This document shows positions 1 through 10,057 of a stretch of DNA of 61,739 nucleotides, in pieces (position 1 is the stretch's first letter; every line of letters starts with the position of its first letter). The notes beneath the pieces are model-generated. The model searched no databases. It was not told where the DNA came from and worked only from the letters and a program-made list of their open reading frames with translations. This DNA is from Chara braunii (Eukaryota; Streptophyta; Charophyceae; Charales; Characeae): NCBI GenBank assembly GCA_003427395.1, contig BFEA01000529.1, forward strand, positions 203,071-264,809, in the 5' to 3' direction. Made by a program: the position numbers and the translations under genes.

Positions 1-34
<34 letters not shown>

Positions 35-58
35 GAGAAAGAGAGAGAGAGAGAGGGC
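1..58. repeat. (CA)n then (GA)n microsatellite at window edge
   Basis: The first 32 bases are pure CA dinucleotide repeat, followed by about 25 bases of GA-rich repeat. The tract is cut by the window edge, so its full length is unknown. Confidence 0.97.
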
Positions 59-313
59 TCCTTCTTCTTGATGTTGACGTCCCATGGATAAGGGAAGAGG
101 AAGACACGTCGTCAAGAAGACATACAAGATGTGTATAGAGTGGATTAGGATGCTCCCTGCACAGGGATGCGGCATTTTTTTAATTTTTTTTTTGAGTCCT
201 AAAGATAATTAATTGCGACTATTTCATAAAAGGAAGGCCCGATTTTTAAGGGAATGCGAGCCGGTATGTCATTTAGAAGTTAAGTCTTGACCCTTGAATA
301 ACATCAGAGTGAT
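59..313. other. unassigned AT-rich spacer
   Basis: I see no ORF of note, RNA gene or recognisable element in this stretch. It has a T-rich run near 174-193 and leads into the minisatellite that starts at 314. Confidence 0.6.
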
Positions 314-528
314 ATAGGCAAACTCCCACTTCCACACAGGTAAAGTATAGCTGTTTAGCACACACATAGGTTACATAGGCGAACTTAGCACACACATAGC
401 ACACACTGGCAAACTTTGACTTGTACAGAGATCAAGTAAAGGTAAATAACCCACACATAGCACACATAGGCAAACTCCCACTTGCACACAGATCAAGTAT
501 AGGTTATTAGCACACACATAGCACACAT
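314..528. repeat. minisatellite, about three degenerate units
   Basis: The phrase ATAGGCAAACTCCCACTT followed by GATCAAGTA-like and TAGCACACACATAGCACACA-like segments recurs about three times with unit lengths of roughly 60-90 bp. The units have diverged by substitutions and small indels. The overlapping open frame on the minus strand is Cys/Val-rich because of the repeated CACACA text and is not a credible gene. Confidence 0.8.
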
Positions 529-608
529 GTTGATTGTGGTTTTCTACTACGTTTCTATAGCACACCCTGGCTGTTACTTGAGAAACAGAATAGTTCAACA
601 ACATTTTT

Positions 609-1570
609 TGCAGTAACCCGTGTTCTGCTGCAGTCTGGGGGCCCGAAACTGCGCCCAGACGACACATGCCAAACACAACCTACGTCAGGCAGTGTGACCA
701 CACACTTCCCCTATGGAAAGTCAAGGGTCTAAGTCAATTGTCATGTCAAAGGTATCGCGTTGAGACCCTTGGTCGGATACAATCACTTGTTGTGCGCAGG
801 TACCCAGATAACATCAAGGCCTCAGGGAATTATGTTGCAGGTCAATCTGGGCTGTCATTTGCGTTGAGATCTTGACGGTTGAGGGATGCAACACCTGGGC
901 TCCAGACCCCACGTCAACGCTACATAAGCGTTGACCTCTTGGCTTCCAAGGACATTCTGTCTTTCATCAATGCTGACTTCACGCGTTGACAAGGACGCTA
1001 AAGCGACGCTGCGATGCTGGCTGGACGTTGACTCTAACCGGGCGAACTACGGCAATGCTCTGCTGACTCAGCATAGTGGCTAGCGTGCAATTGTCTTCTG
1101 GGCATGCTGACGTGAAAGCTGCCATGCGCCGCCACTGACGTGGCTGCTACCACGTATATTGTTGTCATGGTAAGGCTACGCGATTGACATTGTTGTTGTG
1201 TTTCGAGGACACTCGGGAGGAGATCATGACTCTGGGGCGATAGTGAATACGTACCTAGTTATCTTGTCGTCGACATTGCTCCAGCTCGCTGATGAGGACT
1301 GATTAACGTGCCACGTGGCACATTGTGACAAAACTTCAGATGCGTGTTCAGATTATTGATTATTGAGGTGGTGATTGAGAAGGGAGCCCAAAGCAGAAGT
1401 GGACATTGTCTTTTATTCTTCTTCTAAGCCTAATCTCCTTCCTCTCTTCTTCGTCTGTGTATGTTTTTCCCATCTCATTCTATCTTGACACGATTATGAT
1501 TATTGATAATCATCAACAGGTTCTCGGTTTGCATTGTTGACAAGTGTCTTCACGATCTGGGTTCATTGTA
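609..1570 (+). repeat. 5' LTR of Ty3/gypsy element
   Basis: This 962-bp segment aligns along its whole length with 7977-8946. It begins TGCAGTAACCCGTG (3' copy TGCAATAACTCGTG) and ends ATTGTA (3' copy ACTGCA), so both copies keep the TG...CA-type termini in recognisable form. The two LTRs differ by many substitutions and small indels, which indicates an old insertion. The promoter region around 921-927 reads TACATAA where the 3' LTR has TATATAA. The flanking 4-bp TTTT match (605-608 and 8947-8950) is too simple to be a convincing target duplication. Confidence 0.93.
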
Positions 1571-1589
1571 TGATTGACTGACGATGTGC

Positions 1590-1604
1590 TGGTATCACTC
1601 CAGG
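1590..1604 (+). promoter_or_regulatory. candidate primer-binding site (initiator tRNA-Met)
   Basis: TGGTATCACTCCAGG closely matches the standard plant initiator-tRNA-Met primer-binding site TGGTATCAGAGCCAGG, with a one-base loss and one or two substitutions in the middle. It starts 19 bases after the LTR end, further than the usual 0-5 bases, so either the element uses an offset site or the LTR boundary has drifted. Confidence 0.6.
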
Positions 1605-2241
1605 AGATCAGGCTGGCTGACGTGGACGATCAAGGCATACGCTGCTGACATGTACCCCCACTGATGATGATGACTGGACTAACGTGCTCACATGGCAGAC
1701 TCGATGAGCTGCTGTGGTGGCATGTCAGAAGTGACATGTGGCAGGCACGAACGTGCCTAAGTGGAAGATACACTTTGACGACGAAGGCAACACGGTTGGA
1801 AGACTGACGTTGCTGTGGTGCTGGACGTCAGATCGAGTGTGTGATCACACCTGACTTCACAAGACACAACATCAGAAAGGAAAACGCTTACTATTGATGT
1901 TCTGTTTGTTGGCGGATTTACGTGTTGTCGTGAGTTGTGTTTGTGAGCGTGTGTACTCACTTGTGTACTGTTGATGATCACGTTGGCCTTGGACGTTGTA
2001 CCTGTACAAATCTAGGACGCCATCACACAGAATAAACAGAACAACAGTCATAATAGATAGGAGAAATTGAAATTATTTCTTTCTATTTCCTGTTATTGAA
2101 ATCTTTCTGTTCAAGATTGTTTCTTTCGGCTCAAGTGACCGATTAAATTAATTGTCTTTTTTTGTTTATTTGAGGCAGACCAACCTGACCGACGAATTTT
2201 CTTGTTGTTATCCTTCAAAAATGTCTCACTTCTGAAAAAAT
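1605..2241 (+). other. untranslated leader of Ty3/gypsy element
   Basis: This lies between the primer-binding site and the first gag-like reading frame. It carries several GACGTGGC-type motifs also common in the LTR. The open frame on the minus strand here has no recognisable domain and I treat it as chance. Confidence 0.6.
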
Positions 2242-3731
2242 TTGCAGATGTTTATTGTGACGAGGTTTGTGACCACGTTTTTGTTTCCTATTCCGATCAC
2301 GCTCTCTGTAGGTGATGGACCGTCCGAGATTAAGACTCGGACGCAGGCCGAAAATAGAACACAAGCACTACTAGCCTTGTGGAACCAACTGTTGACTAAA
2401 ATCCGTAAATCCGGACCGGATACCAAACAACACATCCGTGACAGATTTGATTTGAAGACGGCTGAGGACCGTTTGAAGAAAGTTGTTACGACTGTGGAGG
2501 TTGTGGCAGCCGGGACCGAGGTCCCCGAACTGGTCGCCCAATGTCATCAGGCGCTGGACCAGTTTGTATTAAAACAATTGGAAGAAGTTGGAAGAAGTGA
2601 TGAAACTGATTCGTAAAGATGAGATAAAACCAGAAGTCACCAAAGCTACGATTGAAGCAAACATCCAGCAACTGAAAGAAACACTGGCCGCGAAAGAAAG
2701 AAAGAAAGAAAAAAGAGCTGACAAAAAGGAGAGAACAAGAACAAAGAAGGAAACAAAAACTTAGAGAAATTAGACAAATGATTGGGATAGAAATTGGGGA
2801 ACAGGCTGACATGTCGCATACGTTGTCTCATATTATGACTTACCTTACATTTTTGGAAGAAAAATGACAAACAACAAACTCGGTTAGATGAGATTGCTGT
2901 AGGATTAAAAACAACCACAAACATTGTGAAAGGAAAAAACCAGGTAGAAGGTAAGGAAGAAGGAAAATAAGAAAAAAGAGAAGAGAAGAAATTGATGAGT
3001 GATGCCATTAAGTCTTCTGGTCCTAGAATTAAGACGTCGACCAACGGGAATAGACCGCTGAGTCCATCTCCTTCTCCGCCTAATTCTCCTCATTCTACTC
3101 CTTCGTCCAAGTTTTTTTCTTCTTCGACACCTCCGGACAAGACAAGTGCAAAACAGGGGGAGCCAAAAAAGAAAGGAAGAGTGAAAATGAAGTTATTTTT
3201 TACTTTTAATAACAAGAAAGATGAGAGTCTGGTTCTGTGGATTGTTGAAATCCAGATGTATGTAAGCACCGCTCCGGTCGAGACGGAGTTCCAAGTGGCG
3301 TTCACCACCTCTTGCATGGGAGGTGAGGCCAAACAATGGGTGTTGGTGGAGGCCAACGTCGCGGGTTTCGAAGATATCTGTGAATGGGCAAAAACATTGA
3401 CCCTGAAACAATTCTTGGTCAAAATCAAGGACCGTTTCCTAGACAAGATGACGGTAGACAAGACGTTTGACGAATTAACTACGATTGGTCAAAAGCATTG
3501 GACGCCGGTCGAAGTTTTCTCCTGCGAAGTCGACCGCTTTGTTCCAAGATTGAACCTGCAAGACAGCCAAGTGCTATATATTTGTTCTCGCCCGTTGCTG
3601 GAGCCCATCCGGGGACACTTAGTGACCGAAGCAAAGTCCAGGAAGTATAATTATAGGTAATTTCGAGACCTCGCTTTGCAAAGGGAGCAGATGACTTCTT
3701 AAGTGAAAAACTCTTATGCAGTCGTAGTCAA

Positions 3732-3920
3732 GTCTAGAGGAGGAGGGGGGAACATGTATGACGGAGGAAAACGAGTTATCTGGCGACAAAAGCGTTAGGA
3801 CCACATCCTCGTTGTCTTTGATGATGACATGTTGAAAAAGTGGCCGAGAGAAGACGGGAACGAAAATGATAGCAGCAGTGACTCGGGGAAGGGGGAAGTC
3901 ACTGCTGCTGTGGCCATCAG
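3732..3920. repeat. first copy of artefactual 189-bp duplication
   Basis: This 189-bp block is repeated without visible differences at 3959-4147, with a mate-pair adapter exactly between the two copies. It is the left half of a mis-joined read rather than a biological repeat. Confidence 0.93.
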
Positions 3921-3958
3921 CTGTCTCTTATACACANCTAGATGTGTATAAGAGACAG
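3921..3958. other. Nextera mate-pair junction adapter (contaminant)
   Basis: The 38 bases are the Tn5 mosaic-end sequence CTGTCTCTTATACACATCT joined to its reverse complement, with one N at 3937 in place of the expected T. This is the circularisation junction of Nextera mate-pair libraries. It is not genomic. Read in frame it produces the well-known contaminant peptide [12 protein letters not shown]. Confidence 0.98.
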
Positions 3959-4147
3959 GTCTAGAGGAGGAGGGGGGAACATGTATGACGGAGGAAAACG
4001 AGTTATCTGGCGACAAAAGCGTTAGGACCACATCCTCGTTGTCTTTGATGATGACATGTTGAAAAAGTGGCCGAGAGAAGACGGGAACGAAAATGATAGC
4101 AGCAGTGACTCGGGGAAGGGGGAAGTCACTGCTGCTGTGGCCATCAG
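3959..4147. repeat. second copy of artefactual 189-bp duplication
   Basis: Appears identical to 3732-3920 and immediately follows the adapter; the sequence then continues into unique gag sequence at 4148. The most likely true sequence has one copy and no adapter. Confidence 0.93.
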
Positions 4148-4446
4148 TGGAGGGTCACCCAAAAATTCTGTAAGGAAGAAACCGCGCTCGTTTCTATTGC
4201 ACCCTGGCATTGTCGAGGGAAAACTCTGGTTAAATATGGGATTAACTCGGGAAACTTGGCAAGAGTGCATGGACAATGGCAATGCCTCAAATGCGGCACA
4301 ATAGGTCATATGATTGCATACTACCCCTTGATTAGAAACCTAAAAGCGAGCAGCCAGTAGGAGTAGCATATGCTCCTACTGAGATAAAGGGTAAGGACGA
4401 ACAGAAAGGTGAGGCGCCAACGAACCATTCCTACCCTTCTTCTCAT

Positions 4447-4919
4447 ATGGCAGACGATGATTCTTCCTTACCCCATCATCCAGACCGCCCTAACATTGTC
4501 TTATGTTCCGTCTCTCTGGATGACTCCCTTGATGAGCTAGGTAATGAATTGCTAGCCTTACGTAGCTCATGGGCTCGAAAAACAAAGTCTAAGGGCGAAT
4601 TGTTATTTGTTGATGTAGAAATCGCACGAAAACGAGTAGGTGGGTTGTCGGACTCCGGACCGACGAGGTCTTACATCTCGGAGAAAGCTATGTGCAGTTC
4701 TCACAGTATGTTGATCGTATAAAGTGTCAGTTTAAAACTAAGGAAGGAAATAAGATTATGCATGAGTTGTCTTTCCTAGTAGAGAATAATTCGTCTTTTG
4801 ATCTCATTCTGGGTATGGACTGGCACGAGGAAGTCAACTCAGATATTGATTTCAAAGGCAAGGTTGTGCAACTTAAGGATGCACAATCCGAAATGAAACC
4901 AATTAAGTTAGTATCATAA
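4447..4919 (+). pseudogene. pol: aspartic protease domain of pol, frameshifted
   Basis: Retroelement proteases cut the Gag-Pol polyprotein and act as dimers with one Asp-Ser/Thr-Gly per subunit. Here the active-site motif is at 4651-4674 as DSGPTRSY; the catalytic D-S-G is present but the usual following Ala is Pro. The C-terminal hallmark FDLILGMDW lies at 4797-4823. The two motifs are in different frames, with a frame change near 4690-4730, so the domain is broken. It follows gag and precedes RT, the normal order for this superfamily. Confidence 0.85.
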
Positions 4920-4977
4920 GTCTGACTATGACTCTAGCTTGTTTTTTTGTTGTACGAGTTACCCAGCTTTCCGATAA

Positions 4978-6081
4978 ATGGTTTCAAAGAAAAAGTTGGA
5001 ACATAAAGTTATGATGGTGTTGGTAAAGAAAGTCGGTGAGTTTTCTTCGTCATGCCCTCCAACTATTGAAACTCTTCTTTTTGAATTTAAGAATCTGCAG
5101 ACTGAACCCATTGGAATCACAGAACGTGCTATCAAGCATACTATTGAAATCATCCCGAGTAGCAAGATTTCCAAGGGCCCTATGTATCAAATGTCTTTCA
5201 GGGAACTTCAAGAATTAAAATAACAACAGCATGACCTTACTGACAAGGGATGGATTTGCCCTAACTCATTTCCCTAATGTGCACCCGTCTTGTTTGTGCC
5301 CAAGAAGGAAAATGAATTGTGTTTATTTATTGACTACCGAGGATTGAATGTCGTCACTGTAAAAAATGTCGAACCACTTCCTCGCATTGACGACTTACTT
5401 GACCAGCTGCAGGGTTGCAAGTATTTCAGTAAGATTGATCTAAAGTCTGGGTACCATCAGATCGAGGTGGAACCTGCGGATCCTTACAAGACTTCATTCC
5501 GAACAAGGTATGGTAATTACAAGTTTTTGGTAATGCCTTTCGGATTGACAAACTCCCCTGTGACGTTCCAACAGTTAATGAATGAATTATTCCATCAATG
5601 GTTGGATCAGTTCGTAATTGTCTATCTCAATGATATTTTAGTATATAGTAAAACACTAGAAGATCACGGGAAACATCTTCGTTCAGTTCCAGGAAAGTTG
5701 CGAGAGGACAACTTCAAGATAAACCCAAAGAAGTCTGAGTTAGCTAAGTCTGAAGTCTTATATTTAGGACATATAGTGAACGAAGATGACTTAAGGCCAG
5801 AAAAAAAGAAAATATCAGCAATTCGAGATTGGCGGCGACCTAATTCTGTAACCGAACTACGATCTTTCATTGGTTTGGCAAGCTACTATAGAAAGTTTAT
5901 TAGGAACTTCTCACTGATTGCTGCACCCATGAGAAAATTGTTAAAGAACGGAACTATCTGGTTGTGGGACAAGGACTGTGAGTCTTCCTTCAAAAAGGTA
6001 AAACATGCTTTGACTCACTATCCTGTTTTGAAAATCGTTGATCCGACACTTCCCTTCATTGTCACTACTGATGCAAGTTAG
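4978..6081 (+). pseudogene. pol: reverse transcriptase domain of pol, catalytic Asp lost
   Basis: RT copies the element RNA into DNA. The canonical Ty3 blocks appear in order: fingers region with IDYRGLNVVT (about 5325), motif A FSKIDLKSGYHQI with its Asp at 5437, VMPFGLTNSPVTFQ (about 5530), motif C and the thumb/connection LRSFIGLASYYRKFI. Motif C, normally YxDD, is YLND at 5623-5634: the first catalytic Asp is Asn (AAT at 5629), a G-to-A change. A stop at about 5221 separates the N-terminal part (4978-5223) from the rest. The long frame opens at 5290 with TTG, which is an internal codon and not a real start. This copy cannot make active RT. Confidence 0.93.
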
Positions 6082-6549
6082 TAAGTACGGAATTGACGCA
6101 GTCCTTCACTAGAACGATGACAAGGGTTATAGACCCATTGAGTTTATGTCTGCATGATTGTCATCGGAAAGGTTGCCAACTTCACTTACGAAAGAGAATT
6201 GCACGTCTTAGTCTGTGCACTGGATACATGGAAGCATTACTTGTTAGGGAGACACTTCACCGTGTACTCAGACCACTCGACATTGAAGTGGATAAAAACA
6301 TGGCCTAAACTCTCTGATAAGCAAGTACGATGGTCTGCATTCATTGATACTTTTGATTTTGAATTAAAAACTATCAAAGATAAGTTTAATGTGGTTGCAG
6401 ATTTGTTGTCCAGAAGATGTGATTTCTTTGGTACTATTGTCTCTTACTTAGATGTTAGGAATGATGTGAAAGATAAAATTTGTCAAGGATATGCTACTGA
6501 CCCTATCTGGAAGCCTATCATGGATGTCCTTGCGAAAAACCCAACTTGA
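6060..6549 (+). pseudogene. pol: RNase H domain of pol, frameshifted
   Basis: RNase H removes the RNA strand of the RNA-DNA hybrid during reverse transcription. It starts with TTDAS at about 6066, followed directly by a stop and a frame change; the next block KYGIDAVL is in another frame. From 6154 the domain resumes with YERELHVLVCALDTWKHYL, the FTVYSDHSTLKWI block and NVVADLLSRR, which carry the conserved acidic positions. The downstream part of the frame (to 6549) is the linker to integrase. Confidence 0.88.
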
Positions 6550-6559
6550 CTTCTCAACT

Positions 6560-7335
6560 GTAGAGTAACTGATGATTTGCTTTTCTTGTTAGACCAAACT
6601 AAACAGAGATTGTGTAGTCCCCACAAGGAAGAAATTAAAAGTCTGTTGATTGGGGAATGTCACGACACTGAGGAATATTTTGGTTTAAAAAAAACTTACG
6701 CTGAGGCAAGGGAACGTTTTGAATGAAAGGGATTGAAAGAAGACGCACTAACTTATATTCGTACACGTCTGGTGTGCCAGAGAAACAAACCTTTGCATGG
6801 GAATCCACTTGGTCTTCTAAAACAATTACCGATTCCTAGCGAACCAGGTGAGTCCATCTTGATTGATTTTACAAGTCTCACAAAAAGTCGCAATGGCAAC
6901 AACCAAGTAATGGTTATTGTGGATCGTTTCTCTAACTATGCGATGTTTATTCCCTTACTTGTAGAAGCGCGAACTAAACTTGTCATTCAAAAGTTTCAGA
7001 TGCGATAGGTGACGGAGTATGGTTTTCCTGAGTCTATTGTGTTTGTTCGCGATGTCAGGTTCACAAGTATGCCCTGGAAAAAGTTTATGGAAGCATATGG
7101 TACACGACTGACCATGTCGTCAGGACGACATCCTGAAACGAATGACCAGATTGAACAGATGAATTGTCTGTGCCAACAACTTTTGCGCATGTATGTGATA
7201 CCCGATCAGATTGATTGGGATGAGGACTTACCCAACATTGCAAGTGCATATCACAGTAGTGTTCATACTGTTACAGGTGTACGCCTAATGCATTGCATAA
7301 AGGTCGGAAACCTAAGCGTCCTCTTGATGTGTTGA
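6560..7335 (+). pseudogene. pol: integrase core of pol, broken
   Basis: Integrase inserts the DNA copy into the genome. The HHCC zinc-binding region is recognisable at about 6658-6790 (CHDTEEYFGLKKTY ... TRLVCQRNK), but the second His is Tyr and the first Cys of the final pair is Arg. The catalytic core has its first Asp at 6865 (ILIDFTSL) and its Glu at 7153 (DQIEQMN). Aligned on the family pattern SDRDPRFTS, the second catalytic Asp is Val (GTT at 7045). Stops at about 6724 and 7006 split the domain. Confidence 0.9.
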
Positions 7336-7937
7336 CAAGGGACAAGTTTCGGAGGTTACCTCGAGGAACCCGGGAATATGCAGTATTGTTTCAAGAAGAC
7401 ATCAAGAAAGTAAAGGAGAATCTAAAGAAAGTTCAGGCTCAAATGATTGAACAAGCTAAAAAGCATCATGATCTCCGACCATCTACATTCAAGGAAGGTG
7501 ATTTAGTCTGGGTCAAGTCCAAAGAGTTTTCATTGGAAAATGATGTGTCTCAAAAACTACTGCCTGTCTATTTTGGACCCTGGGAAGTTCTCAAAGTGAT
7601 TGGGGAAATTGAGGGACCGTCTTATCATATTGATATTCCCCCTCACCTCAAAACGTATCCTCTCTTTCACGCGTCCAAATTATTACCCTATGCAGAAGGA
7701 AAACAGTTCCCAAATAGACCATCTATGATTCCTCCATCAATGGAAGGCAAGAATGAAGTAGATCGGATCATAGAACATGAATTATTTACTACAGGAGGAC
7801 GCAGACAACCACAAAAGCAGTTCAAGGTACGTTTCAAGTCTCAGTCTCTGTCTGAGGAAAAATGGTTTAGTAAACGAGAATTACTTGAAACTGCTCCTAA
7901 CATTCTGTCTGCTAATGAATGTGGGTTAAAGTCTTAA
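7293..7937 (+). pseudogene. pol: integrase C-terminus with chromodomain-like tail
   Basis: This frame holds the GPY/F-type module (VYFGPWEVLKVIG, about 7567-7605), then YPLFHASKLLPY and a tail of about 60 residues beginning EVDRIIEHEL and containing FKVRFKSQSLSEEKW and a final helix. The order and spacing fit the chromodomain tail of chromoviruses, which targets insertion to particular chromatin. The aromatic-cage positions are only partly conserved, so I call it chromodomain-like. The frame stays open for 214 codons, which is long for an element this decayed, and ends 39 bases before the 3' LTR. Confidence 0.82.
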
Positions 7938-7959
7938 TTGTTTCTGCGATGGAACTCGA

Positions 7960-7976
7960 AAATGGGTTGGGAGGAA
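7960..7976 (+). promoter_or_regulatory. polypurine tract
   Basis: AAATGGGTTGGGAGGAA abuts the TG that opens the 3' LTR. Purine-rich tracts at this position prime plus-strand DNA synthesis in LTR elements. Three T residues interrupt it. Confidence 0.75.
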
Positions 7977-8946
7977 TGCAATAACTCGTGGTCTGCAATA
8001 GTCTGGGGACCCGAAACTGCGCCCAGACAACACAAGCCAAACACAGCCTGCGCCAAGCATTGTGACCACGCACTTCCCCCGTGGAAAGTCAAGGGTCTAA
8101 GTTAACTGTCAGGTGAACGGTACCGCGCCGAGGCCCTTGGTCGAATACACTCACTTGTTGTGCGCAGGTACCCAGACAACATCAAGGCCATAGAGAATTA
8201 TGTTGCAGGCCAATCTGGGTCGTCATTTGCGTTAAGATCTCGACGGCTGAGGGATGCAGCACCTGGGGTCCAGACCCCGCATCAATGCTATATAAGCGTT
8301 GACCTCCTGGCTTCCAAGGACATTTTGTTTTGCGTCAATGCTGACTTCACGCGTTGACAAGGACACTAGCGTCACGCTGCAACGCTGGTTGGACTTTGGC
8401 TCTACGCTGCCAACTGGGTGAACTACAGCGACGCTCTGCTGGCTCTGCATAGTGGCTGACTAGCAATTGTCTTCTGGGCATGATGACGTGGCAACTGCCA
8501 TGCGCCGCCACTAACGTGGTTGCTGCCACATATATTGTTGACATGACAAGGCCATGCGATTGACATTGTTGTTCTGTTTTGAGGATACTCGGGAGAAGAT
8601 CATGACTGTGGGGCGATAGTGGATACATACCTGGTTATCTTGTCGTCGACATTGCTTCAACTCGCTGATGAGGACTGATTGACGTGCCACGTGGCACATT
8701 GTGACAGAATTTTGTGTGCGCGTTCAGATTATTGATTATTGAGGTGGTGATTGAGGAGGGCGCCCGAAGAAGAAGTGAGCATTGTCTTTTATTCTTCTTC
8801 TAAATCTAATCTCCCTCCTCTCTCCTTCGTCTGTGTATGTTTTTCCCATCTCATTCTATCTGGACACAATTATGATTATTAATAATCATCAACAGGTTTT
8901 GGGCTTGCATTGTTGACAAGTGTCTTCACGATCTGGATTCACTGCA
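7977..8946 (+). repeat. 3' LTR of Ty3/gypsy element
   Basis: This 970-bp copy pairs with the 5' LTR at 609-1570. It begins TGCAATAACTCGTG directly after the polypurine tract and ends ACTGCA. It keeps an apparently intact TATA box, unlike the 5' copy. Divergence between the LTRs is visible in almost every 60-base line. Confidence 0.93.
8289..8295 (+). promoter_or_regulatory. TATA box in 3' LTR
   Basis: TATATAA in the context GCTATATAAGCGTTGACC. The same site in the 5' LTR (921-927) reads TACATAA, a change that would weaken the promoter that should drive the element. Confidence 0.6.
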
Positions 8947-9152
8947 TTTTCAATGCAAATCCTAATTCCCTGTCACAAAAAGTGACCTCTTTATTCCGAT
9001 GAGACTCTTCAAAATCCCCATCCGCACCCGGTTAGAAGATCACCCATGTCTAAAAAACATGACCTTTTATTGCATTGAGATTCATCAGAACCCCTATAGA
9101 ACCTGTTGGTAGACCACGCCTATCTCTCACCTATCTGTTCGGACTCTTTTTT

Positions 9153-9157
<5 letters not shown>

Positions 9158-9201
<44 letters not shown>
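9158..9201. repeat. (CT)n microsatellite
   Basis: Pure CT repeat preceded by a T run and followed by a C-rich stretch. The open frame over it is Leu-Ser repeat text. Confidence 0.97.
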
Positions 9202-9204
<3 letters not shown>

Positions 9205-9668
9205 CTCTGCCCCCCACCCCTCCTCCCTCCCTTCCTCCATATCTAATTCAACTTCAAAAGGACACGGAATCATTTAATTTCCTCTTCGGTTCTTTTATTG
9301 GGATAATTTGCAAAATACCCCCATAAGGTGAGATACATGTTCAAATTCCACTAAACGGTGTGGGTACACTGGGTAGAGGGGAATGCCCCTGTGACAAAAA
9401 AAGTATTTTCTGAAATACCCCTGGTGTCGTGTGAACCGCCCATCTTTGCAATATACCTCTGTCGGGTACTGTCCAAATCTGCAAAATGCCTTAGTACTAG
9501 CCAACTTTTTCAAAGGCCTATTGCAAGGTCCGCAGTGCAAATTTGTGCACTGGCCTGGCAGAGGCATAACACAAGATTGTGGCTCAAAAGGGCATTCCAC
9601 TCTACTCACATGATTCATTGTCATTTTGACATACATGTCAACTTAAAGTGGTATATTGCAAACTATAC
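9202..9668. other. unassigned spacer with repeated TTTGCAAAATACCCC-like phrases
   Basis: The phrase TTTGCAAAATACCCC occurs near 9306, and weaker forms near 9410, 9444, 9478 and 9655. The spacing is irregular. This may be an old minisatellite or the edge of an unidentified element; I see no gene. Confidence 0.4.
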
Positions 9669-9779
9669 TTTTTTTTTTTTTTTTTTTTACCATTTCTTCA
9701 TTTATTCGTGTCATCCTTGCACTGGGGCCATGTTAATCTTCTCTGTATCGTTCCAATTTTAACGGATGTCCCGAAGGAC
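9669..9779 (-). pseudogene. U6 snRNA retropseudogene with poly(A) tail
   Basis: Read on the minus strand, 9779-9689 follows U6 snRNA from its 5' stem (GTCCTTCGGGACATCC) through AAAATTGGAACGATACAGAG and the GCAAGGATGACACG 3' domain to GAAATGGT. The ACAGAGA box is intact, but the catalytic AGC triad is AAC. The last ten or so bases of U6 and the terminal T run are missing; instead there are 20 A residues on the minus strand (9669-9688). A 3' truncation joined to an A tail is typical of copies made by LINE-type reverse transcription. No plant-type upstream element or TATA box is visible beyond 9780, so I call it a pseudogene. Confidence 0.9.
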
Positions 9780-10057
9780 TTTCTTTTTTCTTTTACTAAG
9801 GTGTATTTTTCTTTTACTTTCCATGACATACTTTCGTTGTTCTACTTTTCTCCCTTTCTTTTTTTCCCTTGACATTTGTTTCTGTGTCATTTTCTTTTCT
9901 TTGTTTCCTACAGAGCAGGGTTTCGCCTACTGCCTGAGGCTAGAGACTTTGCGGCCCCTGAAGCTGCAACTTTTTCATTGTATTTTTTTGACCTTGAGCA
10001 CTAGACCCGAAAAAAAAAAAAAATATAGTTTTTTTCCTAATAAAAAATAAAGAAAAG
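9780..10057. other. unassigned T-rich spacer between two U6-derived copies
   Basis: Pyrimidine-rich sequence with long T runs, then an A run at about 10009-10022. No supported gene; the overlapping open frames are Phe/Leu-rich text from the T tracts. Confidence 0.5.

Larger units (their letters stand above)
2242..4330 (+). pseudogene. gag: gag of Ty3/gypsy chromovirus, broken
   Basis: Gag forms the particle that packages the element RNA. Three blocks are visible: a helical N-terminal part (2242-2616), a Lys/Ser/Pro-rich linker, and a retrotransposon gag core (about 3200-3660) with conserved aromatic and Leu positions around EAKQWVLVEA and LKQFLVKIKDRF. Near 4266-4310 a CCHC zinc knuckle reads QCLKCGTIGHMIAYY, keeping Cys, Cys and His, but the last Cys is Tyr. 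Stop codons at several points between the blocks, a stop at 3658, and a 227-bp assembly artefact (3921-4147) that is not a multiple of three mean no continuous protein is encoded. Some of the apparent damage is therefore technical, but the natural stops show the copy is dead anyway. Confidence 0.85.

Noticed and set aside
314-528. Possible CRISPR-like array of repeats and spacers
   Set aside because: Units are diverged, irregular and contiguous, with no unique spacers; the window is eukaryotic.
604-608. Target-site duplication TTTT around the Ty3 element
   Set aside because: The match is a short T run and could arise by chance.
2242-7937. Possibility that the left element is an active retrotransposon
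   Set aside because: Diverged LTRs, stops, frame changes, and loss of catalytic Asp in RT and (by alignment) integrase show it is dead even after discounting the adapter artefact.
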